Origin: Humulus lupulus
Taxonomy: Eukaryota; Streptophyta; Magnoliopsida; Rosales; Cannabaceae
NCBI RefSeq assembly: GCF_963169125.1
Contig: NC_084795.1
Span: 189,942,214-190,006,213 of the forward strand
Direction of reading: 5' to 3'
Length of the DNA stretch: 64,000 nucleotides
Part shown: piece by piece, positions 14,601 to 25,900 of the stretch
How the letters are laid out: each line of letters begins with the position of its first letter
How positions within the stretch are numbered: position 1 is the stretch's first letter
Made by a program: the position numbers and the translations under genes
Notes under the pieces: generated by a model
What the model was told of the DNA's origin: nothing
What the model saw: the letters and a program-made list of their open reading frames with translations, nothing else
Databases searched by the model: none

Positions 14601-17600
14601 GACCTGGTTATTTCCAGGAACTTAATTTGAAAACTTAGTTCGTGTTAACTTTTATTAATATCTCGTGCACCTTAAGAAAAACAACGATCAATCGATTTAA
14701 GTTAACTTCTATGTTTGATGACCTGGTTATTTCTAGGAACTTAATTTGAAAACTTACTTCGTGTTAACTTTTATCAATATCTCGAGCTCTTAAAGAAAAA
14801 CAACGATCAATCGATTTAAGTTAACTTCTATGTTTGATGACCTGGTTATTTCTAGGAACTTAATTTGAAAACTTACTTCGTGTTAACATTTATCAATTTC
14901 TCGTGCTCTTTAAGAAAAATGACGATCAATCGATTTAAGTTAACTTCTATGTTTTATGACCTGGTTATTTCCGGGAACTTAATTTGAAAAATTAGTTCGT
15001 GTTAACTTTAATCAATATCTCGTGCTCTTTAAGGAAAACAACGATCAATCGATTTAAGTTAACTTCTAAGTTTTATGACCTGGTTATTTCCAGGAACTTA
15101 ATTTGAAAACTTAGTTCGTGTTAACTTTTATCAATATCTCGTGCTCTTTAGGAAAAACAACGATCAATTGATTTAAGTTAACTTCTAAGTTTTATGACCT
15201 GGTTATTTCCAGGAACATAATTTGAAAACTTAGTTCGTGTTAACTTTTATCAATATCTCGTGCTCTTTAAGAAAAACAACGATCAATCGATTTAAGTTGA
15301 CTTCTAAGTTTTATGACTTGGTTATTTCCAGGAACTTAATTTGAAAACTTAGTTCGTGTTAAATTTTATCAATATCTCGTGCTCTTTAAGAAAAACAACG
15401 ATCAATAGATTAAAGTTAACTTCTATGTTTTATGACCTGGTTATTTCTAGGAACTTAATTTGAAAACTTACTTCGTGTTAACTTTTATCAATATCTCGTG
15501 CTCTATAAGAAAAACAACGATCAATCGGTTGAAGTTAACTTCTAAGTTTTATGACCTGGTTATTACCAGGAACTTAATTTGAAAACTTAGTTCGTGTTAA
15601 CTTTTATCAATATCTCGTGCTCTTTAAGAAAAACAACGATCAATCGATTTAAGTTAACTTCTAAGTTTTATGACCTGGTTATTTCCAGGAACTTAATTTG
15701 AAAACTTAGTTCGTGTTAACTTTTATCAATATCTCGTGCTCTTTAGGAAAAACAACGATCAATCGATTGAAGTTGACTTCTAAGTTTTATGACTTGGTTA
15801 TTTCCAGGAACTTAATTTGAAAACTTAGTTCGTGTTAACTTTTATCAATATCTCATGCTCTTTAAGAAAAACAACGATCAATTGATTTAAGTTAACTTCT
15901 AAGTTTTATGACCTGGTTATTTCCAGGAACTTAATTTGAAAACTTAGTTCGTGTTAACTTTTATTAATATCTCGTGCACTTTAAGAAAAACAACGATCAA
16001 TCGATTTAAGTTAACTTCTATGTTTGATGACCTGGTTATTTCTAGGAACTTAATTTGAAAACTTACTTCGTGTTAACATTTATCAATATCTCGTGCTCTT
16101 TAAGAAAAATGACGATCAATCGATTTAAGTTAACTTCTATGTTTTATGACCTGGTTATTTCCGGGAACTTAATTTGAAAAATTAGTTCGTGTTAACTTTA
16201 ATCAATATCTCGTGCTCTTTAAGGAAAACAACGATCAATCGATTTAAGTTAACTTCTAAGTTTTATGACCTGGTTATTTCCAGGAACTTAATTTGAAAAC
16301 TTAGTTCGTGTTAACTTTTATCAATATCTCGTGCTCTTTAGGAAAAACAACGATCAATTGATTTAAGTTAACTTCTAAGTTTTATGACCTGGTTATTTCC
16401 AGGAACTTAATTTGAAAACTTAGTTCGTGTTAACTTTTATTAATATCTCGTGCACTTTAAGAAAAACAACGATCAATCGATTTAAGTTAACTTCTATGTT
16501 TGATGACCTGGTTATTTCTAGGAACTTAATTTGAAAACTTACTTCGTGTTAACATTTATCAATTTCTCGTGCTCTTTAAGAAAAATGACGATCAATCGAT
16601 TTAAGTTAACTTCTATGTTTTATGACCTGGTTATTTCCGGGAACTTAATTTGAAAAATTAGTTCGTGTTAACTTTAATCAATATCTCGTGCTCTTTAAGG
16701 AAAACAACGATCAATCGATTTAAGTTAACTTCTAAGTTTTATGACCTGGTTATTTCCAGGAACTTAATTTGAAAAATTAGTTCGTGTTAACTATTATCAA
16801 TATCTCGTGCCCTTTAAGAAAAACAACGATCAATCGATTGAAGTTAACTTCTAAGTTTTATGACCTGGTTATTACCAGGAACTTAATTTGAAAACTTAGT
16901 TCGTGTTAACTTTTATCAATATCTCGTGCTCTTTAAGAAAAACAACGATCAATCGATTTAAGTTAACTTCTATGTTTTTTGACCTGGTTATTTCTAGGAA
17001 CTTAATTTGAAAACTTACTTCGTGTTAACTTTTATCAATATCTCGTGCTCTTTAAGAAAAACAACGATCAATCGATTTAAGTTGACTTCTAAGTTTTATG
17101 ACTTGGTTATTTCCAGGAACTTAATTTGAAAACTTAGTTCGTGTTAACTTTTATCAATATCTCGTGCTCTTTAAGAAAAACAACGATCAATTGATTTAAG
17201 TTAACTTCTAAGTTTTATGACCTGGTTATTTCCAGGAACTTAATTTGAAAAATTAGTTCGTGTTAACTATTATCAATATCTCGTGCTCTTTAAGAAAAAC
17301 AACGATCAATCGATTGTAGTTAACTTCTAAGTTTTATGACCTGGTTATTTCCAGGAACTTAATTTGAAAACTTAGTTCGTGTTAACTTTTATCAATATCT
17401 CGTGCTCTTTAGGAAAAACAACGATCAATTGATTTAAGTTAACTTCTAAGTTTTATGACCTGGTTATTTCCAGGAACTTAATTTGAAAACTTAGTTCGTG
17501 TTAACTTTTGTTAATATCTCGTGCACCTTAAGAAAAACAACGATCAATCGATTTAAGTTAACTTCTATGTTTGATGACCTGGTTATTTCTAGGAACTTAA
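5610..17600 (+). repeat. 27-monomer higher-order repeat (3,213-bp period), about 3.7 units
   Basis: The rare variant CAATAGATTAAAG occurs at 6,121, 9,334, 12,547 and 15,403, with spacings of 3,213, 3,213 and 2,856 bp (27, 27 and 24 monomers). CTCGAGCTCTTAAAG, TCTCATGCTC, GCACCTTAAG and ATCAATTTCTCG recur in the same order in each unit. Units look nearly identical; isolated differences include C for G at the monomer start near 14,042 and TTTTGTTAATATC for TTTTATTAATATC near 17,509. The last unit also lacks the CTCGAGCTC monomer near 17,600 and then repeats a nine-monomer stretch, since GTGCCCTTTAAG at about 16,807 recurs 1,071 bp later. Boundaries are approximate. Confidence 0.88.
14892..15402 (+). 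repeat. Junction of a three-monomer deletion in the 27-mer HOR
   Basis: In the earlier units, two CCAGGAACATAATTTG monomers lie 357 bp (3 x 119) apart, at about 8,786 and 9,143, and enclose a GATTGAAG/GACCTAG monomer, a TTAAATTTT/TTTCGAGG monomer and a CTCGAGCTC monomer. In the unit at about 15.2 kb only one such monomer remains and those three are gone. This accounts exactly for the 24-monomer spacing between 12,547 and 15,403. The pattern is that of an unequal exchange between monomers three apart. The given coordinates bracket the junction, which is near 15,210-15,240. Confidence 0.75.
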
Positions 17601-18229
17601 TTTGAAAACTTACTTCGTGTTAACATTTATCAATTTCTCGTGCTCTTTAAGAAAAATGACGATCAATCGATTTAAGTTAACTTCTATGTTTTATGACCTG
17701 GTTATTTCCGGGAACTTAATTTGAAAAATTAGTTCGTGTTAACTTTAATCAATATCTCGTGCTCTTTAAGGAAAACAACGATCAATCGATTTAAGTTAAC
17801 TTCTAAGTTTTATGACCTGGTTATTTCCAGGAACTTAATTTGAAAAATTAGTTCGTGTTAACTATTATCAATATCTCGTGCCCTTTAAGAAAAACAACGA
17901 TCAATCGATTGAAGTTAACTTCTAAGTTTTATGACCTGGTTATTACCAGGAACTTAATTTGAAAACTTAGTTCGTGTTAACTTTTATCAATATCTCGTGC
18001 TCTTTAAGAAAAACAACGATCAATCGATTTAAGTTAACTTCTATGTTTTTTGACCTGGTTATTTCTAGGAACTTAATTTGAAAACTTACTTCGTGTTAAC
18101 TTTTATCAATATCTCGTGCTCTTTAAGAAAAACAACGATCAATCGATTTAAGTTGACTTCTAAGTTTTATGACTTGGTTATTTCCAGGAACTTAATTTGA
18201 AAACTTAGTTCGTGTTAACTTTTATCAAT

Positions 18230-19980
18230 ATCTCGTGCTCTTTAAGAAAAACAACGATCAATTGATTTAAGTTAACTTCTAAGTTTTATGACCTGGTTAT
18301 TTCCAGGAACTTAATTTGAAAAATTAGTTCGTGTTAACTATTATCAATATCTCGTGCTCTTTAAGAAAAACAACGATCAATCGATTGTAGTTAACTTCTA
18401 AGTTTTATGACCTGGTTATTACCAGGAACTTAATTTGAAAACTTCGTTCGTGTTAACTTTTATCAATATCTCGTGCTCTTTAAGAAAAACAACGATCAAT
18501 CGATTTAAGTTAACTTCTAAGTATTATGACCTGGTTATTTCTAGGAACTTAATTTGAAAACTTAGATCGTGTTAACTATTATCAATATCTCGTGCTCTTT
18601 AAGAAAAACAACGATCAATCGATTTAAGTTAACTTCTAAGTTTTATGACCTGGTTATTTCCAGGAACTTAATTTGAAAACTTAGTTCGTGTTAACTTTTA
18701 TCAATATCTCGTGCTCTTTAAGAAAAACAACGATCAATCGATTTAAGTTAACTTCTATGTTTTATGACCTGGTTATTTCCAGGTACTTAATCTGAAAACT
18801 TAGTTCGTGTTAACTATTATCAATATCTCGTGCTCTTTAAGAAAAAAAACGATCAATCGATTTAAGTTAACTTCTAAGTTTTATGACCTGGTTATTTCCA
18901 GGAACTTAATTTGAAAAATTAGTTCGTGTTAACTATTATCAATATCTCGTGCTCTTTAAGAAAAACAACGATCAATCGATTGAAGTTAACTTCTAAGTTT
19001 TATGACCTAGTTATTTCCAGGAACTTAATTTGAAAACTTAGTTCGTGTTAAATTTTATCAATATCTCGTGCTCTTTAAGAAAAACAACGATCAATCGATT
19101 TAAGTTAACTTCTATGTTTTATGACCTGGTTATTTCGAGGAACTTAATTTGAAAACTTACTTCGTGTTAACTTTTATCAATATCTCGAGCTCTTAAAGAA
19201 AAACAACGATCAATCGATTTAAGTTAACTTCTAAGTTTTATGACCTGGTTATTTCCAGGAACATAATTTGAAAACTTAGTTCATGTTAACTTTTATCAAT
19301 ATCTCGTGCTCTTTAAGAAAAACAACGATCAATCGATTTAAGTTGACTTCTAAGTTTTATGACTTGGTTATTTCCAGGAACTTAATTTGAAAACTTAGTT
19401 CGTGTTAAATTTTATCAATATCTCGTGCTCTTTAAGAAAAACAACGATCAATAGATTAAAGTTAACTTCTATGTTTTATGACCTGGTTATTTCTAGGAAC
19501 TTAATTTGAATACTTACTTCGTGTTAACTTTTATCAATATCTCGTGCTCTATAAGAAAAACAACGATCAATCGGTTGAAGTTAACTTCTAAGTTTTATGA
19601 CCTGGTTATTACCAGGAACTTAATTTGAAAACTTAGTTCGTGTTAACTTTTATCAATATCTCGTGCTCTTTAAGAAAAACAACGATCAATCGATTTAAGT
19701 TAACTTCTAAGTTTTATGACCTGGTTATTTCCAGGAACTTAATTTGAAAACTTAGTTCGTGTTAACTTTTATCAATATCTCGTGCTCTTTAGGAAAAACA
19801 ACGATCAATCGATTGAAGTTGACTTCTAAGTTTTATGACTTGGTTATTTCCAGGAACTTAATTTGAAAACTTAGTTCGTGTTAACTTTTATCAATATCTC
19901 ATGCTCTTTAAGAAAAACAACGATCAATTGATTTAAGTTAACTTCTAAGTTTTATGACCTGGTTATTTCCAGGAACTTAA
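18230..19980 (+). repeat. Displaced duplicate of the 4.9-6.65 kb block
   Basis: GATTGTAG followed by TTATTACCAGG and AAAACTTCGTTCGTG occurs near 5,040-5,120 and again near 18,370-18,450. The CGTTCG base is at 5,117 and 18,445, an offset of 13,328 bp (112 x 119). The later variants AGTATTATGACC, CTTAGATCGTG, CCAGGTACTTAATC, AAGAAAAAAAACG, TTTCGAGG, CTCGAGCTC, AATAGATTAAAG and TCTCATGCTC follow in the same order in both. Agreement ends where the early copy continues with TATTAATATC and the late one with TATCATTATC (near 19,990). Small differences include TTCATGTTAAC near 19,281. Confidence 0.85.
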
Positions 19981-19999
19981 TTTGAAAACTTAGTTCGTG

Positions 20000-22900
20000 T
20001 TAACTTTTATCATTATCTCGTGCTCTTTAAGAAAGACAACGATCAATCGATTTAAGTTGACTTCTAAGTTTTATGACTTGGTTATTTCCAGGAACTTAAT
20101 TTGAAAACTTAGTTCGTGTTAACTTTTATCAATATCTCGTGCTCCTTAAGAAAAACAACGATCAATTGATTTAAGTTAACTTCTAAGTTTTATGACCTGG
20201 TTATTTCCAGGAACTTATTTTGAAAAATTAGTTCGTGTTAACTATTATCAATATCTCGTGCTCTTTAAGAAAAACAACGATCAATCGATTGAAGTTAACT
20301 TCTAAGTTTTATGACCTGGTTATTTCCAGGGACATAATTTGAAAACTTAGTTCGTGTTAACTTTTATCAATATCTCGTGCTCTTTAAAAAAAAGAACCAT
20401 CAATCGATTTAAGTTAACTTCTAAGTTTTTTGACCTGGTTATTTCTAGGAACTTAATTTGAAAACTTAGTTCGTGTTAACTTTTATCATTATCTCGTGCT
20501 CTTTAAGAAAAACAACGATCAATCGATTTAAGTTAACATCTATGTTTTATGACCTGGTTATTTCCAGGAACTTAATTTGAAAACTTAGTTCGTGCTAACT
20601 GTTATCAATATCTCGTGCTCTTTAAGAAAAACGACGATCAATCGATTTAAGTGAACTTCTAAGTTTTATGACCTGGTTATTTCCAGGAACATAATTTGAA
20701 AACTTAGTTCGTGCAAACTTTTATCAATATCTCGTGCTCTTTAAGAAAAACAACGATTAATCGATTTAAGTTAACTTCAAAGTATTATGACCTGGTTATT
20801 TCCAGGCACATAATTTGAAAACTTAGTTCGTGTTAACTTTTATCAATATCTCATGCTCTTTAAGAAAAACTACGATCAATTGATTTATGTTAACTTCTAA
20901 GTTTTATGACCTGGTTATTTCCGGGAACTTAATTTGAAAAATTAGTTCGTGTTAACTATTATCAATATCTCGTGCTCTTTAAGAAAAACAACGATCAATC
21001 GATTGAAGTTAACTTCTAAGTTTTATGACCTGGTTATTACCTGGAACTTAATTTGAAAACTTAGTTCGTGTTAACTTTTATCAATATCTCGTGCTCTTTA
21101 AGAAAAACAACCATCAATCGATTTAAGTTAACTTCTAAGTATTATGACCTGGTTATTTCTAGGAACTTAATTTGAAAACTTAGTTCGTGTTAACTATTAT
21201 CAATATCTCGTGCTCTTTAAGAAAAACAACGATCAATCGATTTAAGTTAACTTCTAAGTTTTATGATCTGGTTATTTCCAGGAACTTAATTTGAAAACTT
21301 AGTTCGTGTTAACTTTTATCAATATCTCGTGCACTTTAAGAAAAACAACGGTCAATCGATTTAAGTTAACTTCTAAGTTTGATGGCCTGGTTATTTCTAG
21401 GAACTTAATTTGAAAACTTACTTCGTGTTAACTTTTATCATTATCTCGTTCTCTTTAAGAAAAACGACGATCAATCGATTTAAGTTAACTTCTAAGTTTT
21501 ATGACCTGGTTATTTCCAGGAACTTAATTTGAAAACTTAGTTCGTGTTAACTTTTATCATTATCTCGTGCTCTTTAAGAAAAACAACGATCAATCGATTT
21601 AAGTTAACATCTATGTTTTATGACCTGGTTATTTCCAGGAACTTAATTTGAAAACTTAGTTCGTGCTAACTGTTATCAATATCTCGTGCTCTTTAAGAAA
21701 AACGACGATCAATCGATTTAAGTGAACTTCTAAGTTTTATGACCTGGTTATTTCCAGGAACATAATTTGAAAACTTAGTTCGTGCAAACTTTTATCAATA
21801 TCTCGTGCTCTTTAAGAAAAACAACGATCAATCGATTTAAGTTAACTTCTAAGTATTATGACCTGGTTATTTCCAGGAACTTAATTTGAAAACTTAGTTC
21901 GTGTTAACTTTTATCAATATCTCGTGCTCTTTAAGAAAAACAACGATCAATTGATTTAAGTTAACTTCTAAGTTTTATGACCTGGTTATTTCCGGGAACT
22001 TAATTTGAAAACTTAGTTCGTGTTAACTATTATCAATATCTCGTGCTCTTTAAGAAAAACAACGATCAATCGATTTAAGTTAACTTCTAAGTTTTATGAC
22101 CTGGTTATTTCCAGGAACTTAATTTGAAAACTTAGTTCGTGTTAACTTTTATCTATATCTCGTGCACTTTAAGAAAAACAACGATCAATCGATTTAAGTT
22201 AACTTCTAAGTTTGATGACCTGGTTATTTCTAGGATCTTAATTTGAAAACTTACTTCGTGTTAACTTTTATCATTATCTCGTTCTCTTTAAGAAAAACGA
22301 CGATCAATCGATTGAAGTTAACTTCTAAGTTTTATGACCTGGTTATTTCCAGGGACATAATTTGAAAACTTAGTTCGTGTTAACTTTTATCAATATCTCG
22401 TGCTCTTTAAAAAAAAAAACCATCAATCGATTTAAGTTAACTTCTAAGTTTTTTGACCTGGTTATTTCTAGGAACTTAATTTGAAAACTTAGTTCGTGTT
22501 AACTTTTATCATTATCTCGTGCTCTTTAAGAAAAACAACGATCAATCGATTTAAGTTAACATCTATGTTTTATGACCTGGTTATTTCCAGGAACTTAATT
22601 TGAAAACTTAGTTCGTGCTAATTGTTATCAATATCTCGTGCTCTTTAAGAAAAACGACGATCAATCGATTTAAGTGAACTTCTAAGTTTTATGACCTGGT
22701 TATTTCCAGGAACATAATTGGAAAACTTAGTTCGTGCAAACTTTTATCAATATCTCGTGCTCTTTAAGAAAAACAACGATCAATCGATTTAAGTTAACTT
22801 CTAAGTATTATGACCTGGTTATTTCCAGGCACATAATTTGAAAACTTGGTTCGTGTTAACTTTAATCAATATCTCATGCTCTTTAAGAAAAACAACGATC

Positions 22901-25900
22901 AATTGATTTAAGTTAACTTCTAAGTTTTATGACCTGGTTATTTCCGGGAACTTAATTTGAAAAATTAGTTCGTGTTAACTATTATCAATATCTCGTGCTC
23001 TTTAAGAAAAACAACGATCAATCGATTGAAGTTAACTTCTAAGTTTTATGACCGGGTTATTAGCAGGAACTTAATTTGAAAACTTAGTTCGTGTTAACTT
23101 TTATCAATATCTCGTGCTCTTTAAGAAAAACAACCATCAATCGATTTAAGTTAACTTCTAAGTATTATGACCTGGTTATTTCTAGGAACTTAATTTGAAA
23201 ACTTAGTTCGTGTTAACTATTATCAATATCTCGTGCTCTTTAAGAAAAACAACGATCAATCGATTTAAGTTAACTTCTAAGTTTTATGACCTGGTTATTT
23301 CCAGGAACTTAATTTGAAAACTTAGTTCGTGTTAACTTTTATCAATATCTCGTGCACTTTAAGAAAAACAACGATCAATCGATTTAAGTTAACTTCTAAG
23401 TTTGATGACCTGGTTATTTCTAGGAACTTAATTTGAAAACTTACTTCGTGTTAACTTTTATCATTATCTCGTTCTCTTTAAGAAAAACGACGATCAATCG
23501 ATTTAAGTTAACTTCTAAGTTTTATGACCTGGTTATTTCCTGGAACTTAATTTGAAAACTTAGTTCGTGTTAACTTTTATCAATATCTCGTGCTCTTTAA
23601 AAAAAAAAACCATCAATCGATTTAAGTTAACTTCTAAGTTTTTTGACCTGGTTATTTCTAGGAACTTAATTTGAAAACTTAGTTCGTGTTAACTTTTATC
23701 ATTATCTCGTGCTCTTTAAGAAAAACAACGATCAATCGATTTAAGTTAACATCTATATTTTATGACCTGGTTATTTCCAGGAACTTAATTTGAAAACTTA
23801 GTTCGTGCAAACTGTTATCAATATCTCGTGCTCTTTAAGAAAAATGACGATCAATCGATTTAAGTGAACTTCTAAGTTTTATGACCTGGTTATTTCCAGG
23901 AACATAATTTGAAAACTTAGTTCATGCTAACTTTTATCAATATCTCGTGCTCTTTAAGAAAAACAACGATCAATCGATTTAAGTTATCTTCTAAGTATTA
24001 TGACCTGGTTATTTCCAGGCACATAATTTGAAAACTTAGTTCGAGTTAACTTTTATCAATATCTCGTGCTCTTTAAGAAAAACAACGATCAATCGATTTA
24101 AGTTGACTTCTAAGTTTTATGACTTGGTTATTTCCAGGAACTTAATTTGAAAACTTAGTTCGTGTTAACTTTTATCAATATCTCGTGCTCTTTAAGAAAA
24201 ACAACGATCAATTGATTTAAGTTAACTTCTAAGTTTTATGACCTGGTTATTTCCGGGAACTTAATTTGAAAAATTAGTTCGTGTTAACTATTATCAATAT
24301 CTCGTGCTCTTTAAGAAAAACAACGATCAATCGATTGAAGTTAACTTCTACGTTTTATGACCTGGTTATTACCAGGAACTTAATTTGAAAACTTAGTTCG
24401 TGTTAACTTTTATCAATATCTCGTGCTCTTTAAGAAAAACAACCATCAATCGATTTAAGTTAACTTCTAAGTATTATGACCTGGTTATTTCTAGGAACTT
24501 AATTTGAAAACTTAGTTCGTGTTAACTATTATCAATATCTCGTGCTCTTTAAGAAAAACAACGATCAATCGATTTAAGTTAACTTCTAAGTTTTATGACC
24601 TGGATATTTCCTGGAACTTAATTTGAAAACTTAGTTCGTGTTAACTTTTATCAATATCTCGTGCACTTTGAGAAAAACAACGATCAATCGATTTAAGTTA
24701 ACTTCTAAGTTTGATGACCTGGTTATTTCTAGGAACTTAATTTGAAAACTTACTTCGTGTTAACTTTTATCAATATCTCGTGCTCTTTAAGAAAAATGAC
24801 GATCAATCGATTTAAGTGAACTTCTAAGTTTTATGACCTGGTTATTTCCAGGAACATAATTTGAAAACTTAGTTCGTGCTAACTTTTATCAATATCTCGT
24901 GCTCTTTAAGAAAAACAACGATCAATCGATTTAAGTTAACTTCTAAGTATTATGACCTGGTTATTTCCAGGCACATAATTTGAAAACTTAGTTCGAGTTA
25001 ACTTTTATCAATATCTCGTGCTCTTTAAGAAAAACAACGATCAATCGATTTAAGTTGACTTCTAAGTTTTATGACTTGGTTATTTCCAGGAACTTAATTT
25101 GAAAACTTAGTTCGTGTTAACTTTTATCAATATCTCGTGCTCTTTAAGAAAAACAACGATCAATTGATTTAAGTTAACTTCTAAGTTTTATGACCTGGTT
25201 ATTTCCGGGAACATAATTTGAAAAATTAGTTCGTGTTAACTATTATCAATATCTCGTGCTCTTTAAGAAAAACAACGATCAATCGATTGAAGTTAACTTC
25301 TAAGTTTTATGACCTGGTTATTACCAGGAACTTAATTTGAAAACTTAGTTCGTGTTAACTTTTATCAATATCTCGTGCTCTTTAAGAAAAACAACCATCA
25401 ATCGATTTAAGTTAACTTCTAAGTATTATGACCTGGTTATTTCTAGGAACTTAATTTGAAAACTTAGTTCGTGTTAACTATTATCAATATCTCGTGCTCT
25501 TTAAGAAACACAACGATCAATCGATTTAAGTTAACTTCTAAGTTTTATGACCTGGTTATTTCCAGGAACTTAATTTGAAAACTTAGTTCGTGTTAACTTT
25601 TATCAATATCTCGTGCACTTTAAGAAAAACAACGATCAATCGATTTAAGTTAACTTCTAAGTTTGATGACCTGGTTATTTCTAGGAACTTAATTTGAAAA
25701 CTTACTTCGTGTTAACTTTTATCATTATCTCGTGCTCTTTAAGAAAAACGACGATCAATCGATTTAAGATAACTTCTAAGTTTTATGACCTGGTTTTTTC
25801 CCGGAACTTAATTTGAAAATTTAGTTCGTGTTAACTTTTATCAATATCTCGTGCTCTTTAAGAAAAACAACGATCAATCGATTTACGTTAACTGCTAAGT

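Noticed and set aside
5610..17600. HOR copies as an assembly artefact
   Set aside because: Units differ by private substitutions and by one- and three-monomer deletions, which simple duplication of a contig segment would not give. Read-level checking would still be needed to exclude collapse or expansion.
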